64,000 nucleotides of DNA, from NCBI GenBank assembly GCA_037042915.1, contig CM073197.1:1116001-1180000 (forward strand), read 5' to 3'. A program made the translations under genes and the position numbers. Shown here piece by piece: positions 10,207 to 22,003 of this stretch. The notes beneath the pieces are model-generated. The model was given only the letters and a program-made list of their open reading frames with translations, was not told the origin of the DNA and made no database searches. How positions within the stretch are numbered: the first letter of the stretch is position 1; each line of letters opens with the position of its first letter. The DNA is from Auricularia sp. M13 (lineage: Eukaryota; Basidiomycota; Agaricomycetes; Auriculariales; Auriculariaceae).

Positions 10207-12888
10207 TTACGACCACTGCTGCGAAGACCCCCCGCTGCCCGACATGCGTCTATTCGGCGGCGCGGGCGCCGGGAAGGGCGCGGGGGGCGCGGGCGGTGGC
10301 GGCGGCGGCGGCGGCGCGGCCATGTACGGCATGTACATCGGCTGGTAGGCGGGCGCGTTGCCGTACGAGTACGCAGGCATGGAGGCCTGCATCTGCTGTA
10401 AATACTCGATGCGGCCGGCGGGCGGCGGCGGCGGGCGCACCATCTGCGGCGTCACCATCCGCGGCGGGTCCGGCCGCGCGCGCTTCGCCGACGACACGTC
10501 GTCCGCCGTCATCGGCGAGCGCTCGCGCCGCTTGCCGTTGGCGTTGGACACGGGGACTCGCGGCGGTGGAGGCGCAGGCGTGTCCTCGTCCGAGTCAGAG
10601 AGCGTCAGGTCGATGACTGCAGACGAAGATGCCCCCATCGACCCTCTGGGAGCAAGCGACGAGCGCGCTGTCATTGAAGACGATGCCCGCGGAGGGATGG
10701 GAGTCGGGGCTGGGGGCAGAGGCGGCTTTCGGATGGTCGCGGCAGGACGATAGGCTGGCGTATCTTCCTCATCCGAAGAGAGAATGACAATCTCCTCCAT
10801 CGCCGACGATTGCCGCTTCACTGGCGCGGGAGGGGAGTTGCGGCCTTGGGCGCAGCCATGGTTGCTGGTGCTTTACCAGCCGCCTTGCCGTACTTGGCCC
10901 GCCACCCTTCAGAAGCATACTTGTCGTCCGTCGTATGCCACTCCCCGTCCGCCTCGACCATCACATCCTCCGTATCCTCATCCGTCGACTTCAGTATACT
11001 GTCAAAGTATCTGCAAACAACGTCAGCTGAACCCACTTCTGAAGCCCGCATCCCGAAACTTACCCATCGACAATCATATCCTCGACGTTCAGTGTTTTTT
11101 CGCATACGGGACAAAGCCAAGTTGTAGTTTGCTCCATCATCGAGAACCAGCTGTTCGCATCGAAGCACTGCGAATGCACGCATTTGCTGGACCGGCTCGG
11201 GATGGATATTCGAACATAGCTGAGCTGTGGACGACAGTCAATTTCTGCAAGACAAGTTTCTCTGCGTGTACGTACGGGACATTTCAAAGACATCTTCTGC
11301 GGACCCGCAACAATATCGTCGTCTTCATCTTGCGTTTGCACCACTTGAAGGAGCGTCAGCAGGCCTTTCTCTGACTATTGAGTCACACCCACTTTTGCCC
11401 ATAATCTCCTCCTTGCTTCTATACTTGCCCTTGCGCATCTTCTCGATAACCGACTCCACCGAATACGTCTCCACCAGTTGTACGGCCATGTAGAATTTCT
11501 GCTCATGGGCATCAGGATCCGTCCGGATCGACGACGGCAATTATCACAGCTGTCGAGCGAGCGACTCGAAGCCATCGAAAGCAACAGAAACGCTTGCGCG
11601 CGAAAACTGCAACTGCGCTGTCCGGCATTATTCGGAGCCGCGACTTTGCGACTTCGGACGGCGCTCGACCGACTGTGATAAGCTCCCAAAAAGAACAAGA
11701 CGCACCTTGTGCTGCACGGGCTGCTGGCTATTCACATAGATCATCTCGACCTTATTTTGTGCAGCTGGCGTGAGGCGCACGAGCGCGCCAAGGTCGGCCG
11801 GCGGGGCCGTGCCCGGCTTCTTCTTCAACCCTTTGAGGTTGGCGCTGAGCATCGTGCCGTTCACGCGGACCTCGCACGTCGGCGGAAATTCAATCGGGCA
11901 AGGCTGCTGGTTCATGCGCGACGGGTGGTAAAAGACGGAGGATGTGCAAAACAGACGTAGTTGGTAGCGTTGTCTGCACAAGAAGATCAGTATGGAGGGC
12001 GGGGAAACAACGAAGGGGGGCACAATGGACGCACGGTTTCATACTGAGTTTCTGGATATGGTCCGGGGCGAGCGCGAACGAGACGACCTGGGAGCGTCTA
12101 TCCATCGCGCTTATGGACTCTGTGGTCCAGAGTCAGACGCTGGCGCAGGTCCACATGGCCACCACGCACCCTGACACTCGACGACACTCGAGACCAGGTG
12201 ATCGACGCGGAAGAACGGGGATGGGGCGAACCGGATGGCTGCAGCAGGACAAGTCAGCATGGTACGGGCAGGCACGGGTGGTACGCACGCTGCTTGACGG
12301 ATGCGGGCGGCGCTGCTGGGGGCTGCGGCGGGCGCGGGGGGACGGTGCTGGCGTAGGGCGGGTAGGTCAGGCCGTTGGGCGCGGGGGCGGCGTGGCCCTT
12401 CATGGCGTATCCGCCTGCGGGGCCGGGCGCGAGCGAGTAGGCAGCGGCGTGCATGGTGGGCGGGACGGGCGGCGGCGGGCCGCGTTTGGGTTCGTATCTG
12501 GGAGAGAGAGTTGGCACCGAGCTCGTCCGCCGGCGCCGCCACACTCACCGGCCAGTGTCGCGCACCTGGACAATAACGTCGCGGGCGCGGGCCCAGGTGT
12601 CGGCGTTGCGCTTTGCGTGCCAGTCGGACATTTCAGCGGCAATGCGGTCGATGAGCTCCTGCTTCTTGCCGTGCTTGGCGATGGGGCGGCTGGCGCGGCA
12701 CTCGTCGTTGATGCCGTCGATGATGCGCTTGAGCTTGTCGATGGTGTTGTTGCGCCCGTGCGAGATGTAGTCGTGCAGCTCCTGCCCGTGCGAATTTGGC
12801 CCTGTTAGCCGCCCAGACTCCGAGAACAACGACGGCCGGTCACACGTACCGCAAAGTCCGCCCAGAGAGCCTGCTCGGCGTGCGCCAT
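10207..12888 (-). CDS. SUMO E3 ligase, SIZ/PIAS type
   Basis: Promotes SUMO transfer from Ubc9 to nuclear substrates. Eleven exons join without frame breaks to 661 residues: 12850-12888, 12549-12781, 12289-12497, 12170-12238, 12035-12119, 11706-11973, 11393-11498, 11276-11343, 11064-11224, 10877-11010, 10207-10820. Domain order is as in Siz1: SAP (TIDKLKRIIDGINDEC, KKQELIDRIAAEM), a proline-rich linker, PINIT (PFFRVDHLVSSVVECQ to YQLRLFCTSSVFYHP), then SP-RING (LKCPLSYVRISIPSR, KCVHSQCFDANSWF, TTTWLCPVCEKTL). The acidic EEIVILSSDEED and VIDLTLSDSDED segments are typical SUMO-interaction motifs. The C-terminus is a low-complexity Pro/Gly tail. MAHAEQ (12888) was preferred as start; an in-frame ATG at 13002 would almost touch NudC. 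Confidence 0.93.
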
Positions 12889-13025
12889 CAAGTGCGCGGG
12901 GACCGGGGTCTGCGTCGGCGCCGTCGAACGGGGCGGGGTCACGTCTGGTCGAAAGTCAGAGAAAGACTGGATGGAGCGCCCGGATAGGGCCTTGCCCGCC
13001 AACTCCGACGCTTATACCGCCCGCC
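12889..13025. promoter_or_regulatory. Shared promoter of SIZ-type ligase and NudC
   Basis: The two genes diverge with only 137 bases between the chosen start codons, so their core promoters must overlap. No TATA box is evident. Confidence 0.55.
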
Positions 13026-13937
13026 ATGACGCCCGACGAGTACGACAGCCTCTCCCCCGAGCAGCGCGACGCCCACGACAAGGCAGAGCGCGAACGCGAG
13101 AGACGCGAGCAGGCCGGTGAGGACGCCCGCCGGATCTCCCGTGCGTGCACCGGCTCACGCGCCACACTTGCTTTCCAGCGCTGCCCTACACCTGGAAGCA
13201 GGAGCTCGGCGACGTCTCCCTCGTCGTCCCCGTCCCCAAGGGCACGCGCGCCAAGCAGCTCAACGTCACCATCCAGAAGAAGAAGCTCGTCGTCGGCCTC
13301 AAGGGCCAGGAGCCCATCCTCGACGGCGAGCTCTGCAAGGAAATCAAGGTCGAGGACAGCACCTGGACGCTCGGTCCGTCTCCTCCCTCCATCCCACCCG
13401 TCATCTCACACGCCGATCTTTCTTCAGAGGACGCCGAGTTCGTGCACATCCATCTCGAAAAAGTCAACAAGCAGACGTGGTGGGAGAACGTCCTCACCCA
13501 TCACCCCAAGATCGACACCACCAAGATCCAGCCAGAAAACAGCAAGCTCAGCGATCTCGACGGCGAGACGCGGTACGCATCCCCCTTCACACTCTCACCC
13601 GCCCCTTGGCTGACTGCACCCAGCGCGATGGTCGAGAAGATGATGGTGCGTATGCTCCCCCATTCCAGAACGTTCCCTCCCACTCACCGCGCCCGTCTCA
13701 GTTCGACAACCAACAAAAGGTCTGTCCCCGTTCACTCCCTACAAGTCCTTACTCTCACACAACCCGCAGCAAATGGGAAAGCCGACTTCGGACGAACTCA
13801 AGAAGATGGAGGTAAGCGCTTTCCGCCACAGCTGCCTACCTCATACCTCATCTCACCTCACCTCCCTTATCGCAGGCGCTGGAGAACTTCAAAAGGCGCA
13901 CCCTGAACTGGACTTTTCCAAGGCCAAGATCTCGTGA
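13026..13937 (+). CDS. Nuclear movement protein NudC
   Basis: CS-domain (p23-like) co-chaperone linked to dynein-dependent nuclear migration; about 191 residues. Seven exons: 13026-13116, 13179-13373, 13428-13572, 13624-13645, 13702-13719, 13770-13811, 13876-13937. The acidic/basic N-terminal helix is short. The CS domain starts PYTWKQELGDVSLVVPVPKG and continues KKLVVGLKGQEPILDGEL. The NudC-specific tail follows: WWENVLTHHPKIDTTKI, ENSKLSDLDGETRAMVEKMM, then PTSDELKKMEALENF. One A is missing from the run at 13891-13894; without it the conserved end HPELDFSKAKIS would be lost. Exons of 22 and 18 nt are supported by the family sequence. Confidence 0.93.
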
Positions 13938-14395
13938 TCTCTGCGATGGGTCACTGGTGTCCGAGTCCTGCTTTCGATGCGCGATCTATAGCTGTAGTTT
14001 TGCTGAACCGTTGCCACAAATACAAACGCTAAATGGAACGAACGCTCATCTGGCGGAGAAGTCAAAATCTGTGTGAAGTGTTGACACGAGTACTGTATAT
14101 GCTATTACGCTGGCGGTCACCGTCGCAGTGATACCAAGAGCCACATGCGTGTTTCAACGCTTACCATCTCTGTGCTACACATCTCCATATTTCAACCGTT
14201 GACAACGACAATGCGGATATCTAGGGATCATCAGCCCAAGTCCTGCGCCGTGACATCCGAGTTGATATTGAAGCGCATCTTGGTCGATGACTCAGAGGAC
14301 CAGAGAACACGGATTCAGAGCGCCGCCTTTCTGGACGCTGAATTAATACATAGGGACTCGCTCTGCCCAGTGCTGTCGCTCTGACTGCTGAATTT
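13938..14395. other. Convergent 3' region, nothing recognised
   Basis: This is the spacer between the stops of NudC and MTQ2. It should hold both 3' untranslated regions; no further gene was seen. Confidence 0.5.
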
Positions 14396-15418
14396 TCACA
14401 CTGATATTCCGAGTCGCGTAATACACAGCACATGCAGATGTTCGCGCCCTGCCCGCCTTTGCAGCACCACCTAAGCACAGTACACACGCAACCTCATCAG
14501 CTTGCAGCCAGACAGACAATCAGTCAGTGCACACGTACCGCGCAATCCATACGCTGCTCTTCGCGCAACCTGCGCGCGATGCCGGGTATGTCGTTCTGCT
14601 TGAGCGCGACCAAGTAGAACCGGCCGGTGGGCGCCAGCAAATCCTGCCGGTGCGCGCGACGAATGTTGATCATCATGCACGCCGTCGCAGAGGTAACACT
14701 CACGTCGAGCATGCCCAGTACGGCGTTGGTGACCTGCATCCCGTCGTGTCCGCCCGCCCACGCGCCGGCGATGCCGCGGGCGAGCTGCGCGCCGTGCGCC
14801 TCGTCCGCGCTCGTCGGCACGTAGGGCGGGTTGAACAGCAGTATGTCCACTTGCTTGTGCAGCCGGTGTTGAAGGGGAGAGGCGAGGTCGGCGATGATCG
14901 GGCAGAGTGCGACCTGTTCAAGCGCGACTGTGAGTAAACAGCGAAAACGGTGTTCGAGAAAGATAGAGAGGCAGAGAGAGAGAGAGAGACAGACTTTATT
15001 CTGCTCCCCGGTGCGGCGCGTGCAGAGCGCCGCGTGGGGGTTGATGTCCGTGCAGAGGTATGCTACAGCATTTCCGTTCGTTGAGCACGGACGACTGCGC
15101 CGACTTCACTGACGCACAAGCCCTAGCACCGAGGATCGACCCCAGAAACGCAGAAACGCAGCCCGAGCCTGAGCTGACGCGCGTCAGCCAGCGCGCCCGA
15201 CCAGACGCTATGGCATACCCGATTTCTAGGCAGAGCGGCGCGGTCATCGCGCGCAGGACCTCAGCGTCCTGCTCCAGCGCGTCGAGCAGGATGAACGTGT
15301 CCTCTGTGCTGCAGTCAGTCATGCTGAGGACGTTACGCGCGTGGATGGCACCTGCTGGCTCGTAGACATGCTCATAGTCGGCTGCTCGCAGGTGGGAGAG
15401 GTCTGGTGTCGGGATCAT
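14396..15418 (-). CDS. MTQ2: eRF1 glutamine methyltransferase catalytic subunit (MTQ2/HemK2)
   Basis: SAM-dependent methyltransferase that modifies the GGQ glutamine of eRF1, working with Trm112. Seven exons join in phase to 221 residues: 15352-15418, 15219-15303, 15118-15173, 14995-15062, 14704-14913, 14539-14643, 14396-14470. Visible motifs are TPDLSHL and [22 protein letters not shown] at the N-terminus, SAM motif [26 protein letters not shown] (motif II), and the catalytic NPPY in [11 protein letters not shown], followed by [11 protein letters not shown] and [14 protein letters not shown]. The start at MIPTPDLS is the family start. The intron at 14914-14994 contains a GA dinucleotide run. 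Confidence 0.95.
14973..14989. repeat. GA dinucleotide microsatellite
   Basis: An uninterrupted AG/GA run lies within an MTQ2 intron; on the coding strand it forms a CT-rich tract upstream of the acceptor. Confidence 0.9.
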
Positions 15419-15802
15419 GGTGGAAAGCAGCCAAGCCAGCCAACCAGGAAATTTCGCTACAGCCGACGACGAAGACACGGAATACGATGAAGCACAGATA
15501 AATGCATTGATGAATAATATTCTGCAGTAGATACAGCGTGGAATAAGAATAAAAAGAATGTGCCTCGCACGAGAGACAAGTGAGCGCGGTGGAGGCGTTT
15601 AGGCCGCGCGTTACAAACGAATGCGAGAAGACTGCTCTCCTTTCCCACGAGCGCCGCGCACATCCATGGAGCAAGTCGGAAAGCCCAGCGACTCTGAGTG
15701 GAAAAGTGATTGACATTGAAGAAAAAAAGCGATTCGGGCTCCGCGACGCGCTTTTTCTACTCCCGGCCTCGGCTTCCCGGCACGCGACACGTCGACGGTC
15801 GC
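15419..15802. promoter_or_regulatory. Divergent promoter region of MTQ2 and ALG1
   Basis: The genes are head to head with 384 bases between start codons. The region is A/T-richer than the flanks; I could not assign a TATA box to either gene. Confidence 0.45.
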
Positions 15803-17803
15803 ATGGCACTGGAGAGGCTGCACGACTGGTGGCCGCTGCTCAGCGCGCTGTTCGTGCTCAGCGCCTCGCCGTTTATCACGCTCTGCTTCGTGCTATGGCG
15901 CAAGAGCAAGCAGCAGCCCCGCGTGCGCAGCGTCGCCGTCGTCGTGCTCGGCGACATTGGCCGCTCGCCGCGCATGATGTACCACGCAGACAGCTTTCGC
16001 CCAGGCAAAGTTTGATACCTGGATCATCGGCTACAGAGGTTCGCCCGTCGCAGTGCATATAGACGGCCCATATTGACCGGCACAGGCTCGCGCCCCATCC
16101 CGTCGCTGCGCTCAATGCGCTATCTCTACGTCTCGACGCCGCCCTGTTTCTCTCGCGGCTGCCCCGCATGCTGTTTCCGCTTCTGGCTCCGTGGAAGGTC
16201 GCCATACAGACGCTGTCGCTCTTCAACTGTTTGCTCTTCCGCATGTCTCAAGCGCCCGAATTCATCATCGTACAAGTGCGGCCCTATATGCTATGAGCTC
16301 GTCGCATGTAACGAGCGTTGACAGAATCCGCCTAGCATACCCACGCTCGCCGTCGTGCAGTTGGTCGCCTTCGTCCGGCATTCGAAGCTCATCATCGACT
16401 GGCATAATACCGGCTACAGCATTCTTGCCCTCCGCCTTGGAATGGAACACACGCTTGTAAAGCTTGCGAAGCTGTAAGAATGCTCAGACGGCCGTCGGTT
16501 TTGCGTGCTGAAGAGTGCTGTCAGCTTCGAGGGCTATTTTGGTCGCAAGGCCCACGCGCACCTGTTCGTCACGAATGCCATGAAGGACGCTTTGGTGAAA
16601 CAGTGGGACTTGCAGTGGGTGTCTTCTTGCCGCTCGTTGCTTTCGATCTTTGACAAGTCCCAGAGGAGAAAAAGTCGTCTTGCATGACCGTCCACCAGCT
16701 CACTTCCACCCATGCGACCCGCTTGAAACGCACGATGTCAGTCTTTCCACTGACGACACCCAGAAAGACCGCTGACATGCATCGCCTCAGCTCTTCGTGC
16801 GACTATTCAAGGACGACCCGGAAGACCTCACTCTGCCCGACTTCCTGCCCGAATTCGACGCGCCGCACTCGACGCCCTTCACGCAGGTAACCTCCACCCG
16901 CCCAGCGCGCACGACAACCTCTCCCTCCTGCCCATAGACGCCGGCGGCGACCGGATGCTCACCGCGCTGCGCGACGACCGGCCCGCGCTGCTGGTGTCGA
17001 GCACGAGCTGGACGCCGGACGAGCGGTTCGACATCCTGCTCGACGCGCTCGCGCAGTACGAGGCCGCGTGCCGCGCGCGCGCGCTCCCGAAGGCGCTGGT
17101 GCTGGTGACGGGCCGCGGGCCGCTGCGCGCGGAGTGCATGGCGCGCGTGCGGCGCATGGAGGCCGAGCAGGCGTGGCGCTTCGTGCGCGTGCGCGGCCTC
17201 TGGCTCGAGGCGGAGGACTACCCGCGCCTGCTCGGCGCCGCGGACCTCGGCATCTCGATGCACGAGAGCAGCAGCGGGCTCGACCTGCCCATGAAGGTCG
17301 TCGACATGTTCGGCTGCGGCCTGCCCGTGTGTGCGCTGCGCTTTGCGTGGTGCGTGGTATGCCGTTGCCCCCTTCCTAGGTCGTGCGCTGACGATGACGG
17401 GCGGCATGCGCAGTCTGGACGAGCTGGTGCATGACGGCGTGAACGGACGCGTCTTCGGCGATGCACCCCAGCTCGCCGAACAGCTGACGGTAGGCTTGGG
17501 CTTGACCCCAAAAGCCGTCATCCGGCCGCTGACGTCGCCCCGCAGGAGATCCTGTCGGGTTACCCGCGCGCCGCGGCGCTCGAGCGGCTCCGCGCGAACC
17601 TCGACCGCCAGCGAGCCGACGCCGCGGCCTGGGGCAGCTGGGCGGACAACTGGGCGGCGCGCGTCCGGCCGCTCGTGCTGAGCGACTTCGACCGCGACGA
17701 GAAGCGCGTGGAGACGTGGCTCGAGCAGTTCGCGGAGCAGCACGCGAGCGAGGAGAGCCTCGCGACGCGGGCTGTCAGTCCGACGGCGATAGAGGCGCTG
17801 TAA
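15803..17803 (+). CDS. ALG1: Chitobiosyldiphosphodolichol beta-mannosyltransferase (ALG1)
   Basis: Adds the first mannose to GlcNAc2-PP-dolichol on the cytosolic face of the ER; about 526 residues. One N-terminal membrane helix (ALFVLSASPFITLCFVLW) is followed by a GT33-type catalytic region: VVVLGDIGRSPRMMYH, HSKLIIDWHNTGYSILALRLG, FEGYFGRKAHAHLFVTNAM, VLHDRPPAHFHP, LLVSSTSWTPDE, GISMHESSSGLDLPMKVVDMFGCGLP, LDELVHDGVNG. Exons: 15803-16038, 16086-16275, 16325-16473, 16525-16614, 16664-16736, 16791-16886, 16938-17349, 17414-17489, 17546-17803. Frame breaks: an extra T at 15995-15997, a missing base at about 16143, and a one-base phase mismatch at the 16886/16938 junction. All sides match the family, so the gene is probably intact. 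Confidence 0.92.
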
Positions 17804-19180
17804 AGTGTAAACGTACGCGCATGTGCTACCCCATGATCATGATGGAATAATTCACGGACTGCCAGTGGACGGTCACGGAACTCCCCAGAACTAGGACGTC
17901 CTGTTTTCCGCGCGTACCTTGCCAGGTCCCGCGATGTCCCGATTCCCGTGTTTCGCGCTTGCCAGCACTGGGCCATGTGGAAATTCGCGGCTCGCTCGCA
18001 ACACTGCTGTGGTTCTCGCGCCGGCAGCCTGAGCGCTCGAGGAGTCGAAGCTGATTATCGATCCCCAGAAAGATCTACATGCCTCGGGACGGTGATCTCG
18101 GATTTTGACTCGCTGTCAGAGTCGCAAACTCGTCCAAACATGGGGTAAACACATCGCGCCATGCTATCGCGCAGCCGTCCTTCGTTATTCTATTCAGTTG
18201 CAGTGGAGAATCCTGGGATCAATCGCACGGAATGTTGCGCTCGAAACACACCCTGCTAGCATTGCACCTTTCAGGCCTTTCGATCCTCTGCACCCCGGAT
18301 TACCTCCATCTGCCAGTTCTGAATACAGAGGCATGCTCGGTCCGCGGATGCCGCCCGGACTCCTGGTCATGCCGTGTAATCTGGCGATCTTTTCCTGAGC
18401 AGGGATCACACGGCGCTCATCTCGGGACCTCTGACTTGGCGACCGCGACGACGCACAGGATTCGCGAAGGAATAGAACGACCAGAGTACCGCCATCGCCT
18501 ACGTCCAGGGCGCACCCGGCGCGCCCCACTGCAATGGAGTCTTTGCTTGCTTGTTTGTGCGTTCACTGCCTGTTTTGTCGCAGGATTGCAGCCCAGCGAG
18601 CCTGGGCGCTCTTCGGATTTGAGGGCTCCTATATGCACTCGACTCCGCGTTAGCTGTTAGTCGCCTTCGGGACGTCATGGGGCCTCCGAGGGGCGAAGCA
18701 TATTGGACCCTGCGGTTCTATGAACATTCACACCGTCTGCGCTTCGGATGTTGTCAATCAGGTTACCAGGAGCTCCTAGCATGTGGGAAATGAAAGAACA
18801 TCCGGATCTCGACTTCGAATGAATGTATCCTGAGCTCCCAGGCAGCTGATGCATCAGTGGGCTGCGCTTTCGGACTTTAGCGCTCGTCGACTCGGATTTC
18901 CGAGGAGTAATCTCACTGGCTCAACTTGATGGAGCGCATTTTCCAGCTAGCGCGTCCGATGCCGTGCTCTATGCTGGCTCTCGATGGGCATTTTTTGGGG
19001 GGCCAATGTATTGCAGAGACTCCTGGTTGCTATTGCCGACAGGTTCCAGAGTGGGAGCGCCATTTGACAGGTGTCTCCAGTCCCCCGCGGAGTTCATGCA
19101 TGCACAAGGCAGGGATTCGCTTAGCATCTGACACGGACTCCTTCCAGTGTTTGGACAGTCCCAGGGATAGTCAGACCGAG
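17804..19180. other. Long intergenic region, no gene recognised
   Basis: About 1.4 kb without a convincing coding exon. Open frames on both strands lack family motifs and codon bias. The right part is the upstream region of the HMG-box gene. Confidence 0.45.
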
Positions 19181-19188
19181 TATAAAAA
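19181..19188 (+). promoter_or_regulatory. TATA box of the HMG-box gene
   Basis: TATAAAAA lies 76 bases before the ATG at 19264, in a plausible position for a fungal core promoter. Confidence 0.6.
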
Positions 19189-19263
19189 GCCGAGCTGTTG
19201 TCCCATCGAGTTCTCCATCCCACCGGTTGTCGCCTCCTGTGCTCTTCTGCAACGTTGTGCAAC

Positions 19264-21016
19264 ATGCCCCGCGTGTCGTCCACCCGCTCTCGCACTGCTC
19301 GTTCTCCTCCTGCTGCCTCGCCTACCACGAATGATCGAGCCCGTAACGTCAACGGTGTCCGCAAGGACGTCGCTGCGAACGGCAGACCTACTCGAGCTGC
19401 GCGCCCCCGGACGGTTGCTCCGGACGACGACGACGACGACTACCTTCCACCCTCGCCGTCTCCGCCCGCCGCACACTCCCCGTCTCCCGGCTTCTTCTCG
19501 CGCTCGCCGTCGCCTGCATGGGCTCAGGTTGGCCTTGGTCGGTGCAAGTCCCACACGTCGCTCCCAAAGAAGGTGCCCAACATGTTCATGATGTACAAGA
19601 ACGAGTTTTACCGCCGCTATCCCGAGATCTGCATCCTAGAGCGCATTCCCACGCAGCGCATGCGCATCGTCGCGCATCTCTGGGAAAGGGAACCGCCCGC
19701 GGTGCGCGAGCACTACGAGCGCCGCTACCGCAACGCCATGATCGCTGCTGGCCGCAAGTTCGCCGAGAAAGACATGCAGAAGCGCAAGAAGCGAAGCATG
19801 GACGTCACCCGCACTCGTCGTGCTAAAAGGGCTGCGCAAGGCGAGTCGCTCACCAAGAGGAGTGAAGCTATCATCGACCACTGGCTCAAGGGGCTTCGTC
19901 GCTCGAGGCTCATCCACGCCGTACATAATTGGGAAGAGGTATGCATACGCCTTCACTTGCTGGACGCACATTACTGACATTCACACTAGGCCAACAACTG
20001 GAACGTTTCTCGCAACAGCCGCGTTAGACAGAACCAGCTTCAGCAATCGCTGTCGGCTCTGGCAGACGTCGAGCGCGAAGCTGCCGAGGACTCCGGCTCG
20101 TTTCCGCCATCCGACGAACAACCAGTTCCCAGCCCGTCGCAGTTTGAGCTGAAGGCTGAGGATTTGAACTCGAAGTCATCCACTACGGAAATCGAAGGTC
20201 AATTTTGCCCTGGAAGTGTCGAACAGGAGGACCTTTCTCGGTCCCCAGCTCACGAGGTTGCCCCGTCGAACCCACTGGTCTATAACGTGAAGAACGAGAT
20301 TTGTGCTACACCCCCACACCACTCTGAGCAGGTGTATCAGGCTACCGGCAATGTTTCCGCCGCCAACGCCGCCAACGCCTGGGCGCGTTACGCTCTGAAT
20401 GGCTGCGGTTCTTCTCCTGTTCAGAATGCTGTCAATCGGGACGGAAACTGCCGCGGTGCTGCAGTCGATGGTATCGCAGGCATCTGCCACAACCTCGGCT
20501 GCCTCGATATTAAGCCGACTGTTCAGGCGATGGCTCCTGCTCCAGAATTGCCCTCGGGGTCGAGAAGATTGCGTGATGGAGGACACGCCCATGGCACCTG
20601 CCGTCGATTGCAACTACCTGGCGTCCATGGAGGCGCCCTCCGTGATGGCTAGAACCTACCGCGTCCCGCAGTTTCCCGCTGCGAAGATGGAGTCAACACT
20701 CTATGCCGTGAATCCTGTCGCGGAACCTGCTGTTCCATTCACACAGCAGCCATCTTCCGTGAAGGCCGACTATCAGTCCCCTTCGCCCTCGGACGTCCTG
20801 TTCTTCGAGACCATGATGTTCGATGAGGATGCTGGGGCCATCAAGTCCGAGGAGGTGCAGCCTCCGAGTCAGGATCCTCTTCAGTACGAGCAGGAGGTGC
20901 CCGTCATGCTATACAGCAGCGAGGATAGTCACTGGAGTCGCCAATGCCAGGATGTCCTTTGGGACTGGAACTACTCCAGCCTTGTCGATCCTGCGCTCAT
21001 GTGGGTATCGAATTAA
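19264..21016 (+). CDS. HMG-box transcription factor-like protein
   Basis: Two exons: 19264-19938 and 19990-21016, about 566 residues. An N-terminal Ser/Pro/Arg-rich disordered region with an acidic DDDDDD run is followed by an HMG box at about residues 100-165: VPNMFMMYKNEFYRRYPE, then IPTQRMRIVAHLWEREP and HYERRYRNAMIAAGRKF. A very basic segment (KRKKRSMDVTRTRRAKRAA) is a likely nuclear signal. The tail is long and poorly conserved. The box resembles fungal mating-type/pheromone-response HMG proteins more than HMGB, but the class cannot be fixed by eye. One extra G in the run 20556-20559 breaks the frame; downstream the frame stays open with similar composition to the stop. Confidence 0.7.
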
Positions 21017-22003
21017 CTCGGTTTTTTCCATCTCCGAGTCCGAGTCGGAGCATACGTCTGCGCAAAGTTCACAGCACTCCGCACATACCTCGTCAGTTTT
21101 CCCGTCAAGTTCAGCTTTGCTGTATTTGGTTGTCCGTCTCCCCAAGTTGCATCTCCCCAAGTTGCAGTGTCATTGTTTAGAAAGCTCCGATCGTCTGTTG
21201 ATACCATGTATATAGTATCCCTTCCGTTACTAGTCCCTCTTCTCCGCCTCTTCGATGTATCTCGCCTACTTGTAATCAACTGGATACGGTCGTAATTTAT
21301 TGAAGCGCACAGCGTTTCTGAACCTGATGTTCTTTGGTCCGACCACCGGCGTAAATAGCGACACATAGAAGAATCTGTTATTTGGTATGGATACCGTATA
21401 TCCGGAGCTGTAGCACAGCTATCGTCTCACTCTCAGATTTTAGGCATGGAGTCAGTTTCTCCACAGAACACGGATTGACACTCCGCCAGGCTATCTCCGA
21501 AGCCAATCGTGAGGTCACGTGGGCATCTTATTCGGTATCCATTCTGCGAACAAGGCTCTGTGATGAAGGGTCTGTCTCCTGAGCTAGCTGAATACCCATG
21601 GCAAAATGAGCACTCACCCTTTTGATTATAGCCACTCGTCATTATGTACAAGGAGAGCATAACTCGTCTTCAGGCATCAGCGCCATGGCCCATAAACAAG
21701 GGCATGGCTGGACCATTCACCGTAATCGCACCCGTTTATCACAACTGCTATTCCTCTGCGCAGCCAGACTGCGTGCACGACAGGATGATCTAGGAGCGCG
21801 ATCAGAAAGCACAGATGAGCATTACAACACACAGAGAGCCCTATGCACACTAGCGAAAGCACAGATGGTCAGAGCAACAGAGAGACGGAAAATCAGCCAA
21901 AAAGCAGAGCAGACGAGATTAGACTAGCTAGCCAGAGTCTGATGGTGCGGAAATAGTTACAGATGCAGACGGTCGTTTACGAGCGGAGAAATAAGGATAC
22001 GCG
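21017..22003. other. Convergent 3' region, nothing recognised
   Basis: Nearly 1 kb between the stops of the HMG-box gene and DOT1. It is A/T-richer than the coding sequence; no exon with family motifs was found. Confidence 0.45.

Noticed and set aside
10900-11130. Intron-less reading of the SIZ ligase C-terminus ending at PLPRQ-stop
   Set aside because: A 56-nt GTAAAG...CAG intron (10821-10876) joins the exon in phase to the long C-terminal frame and removes the stop.
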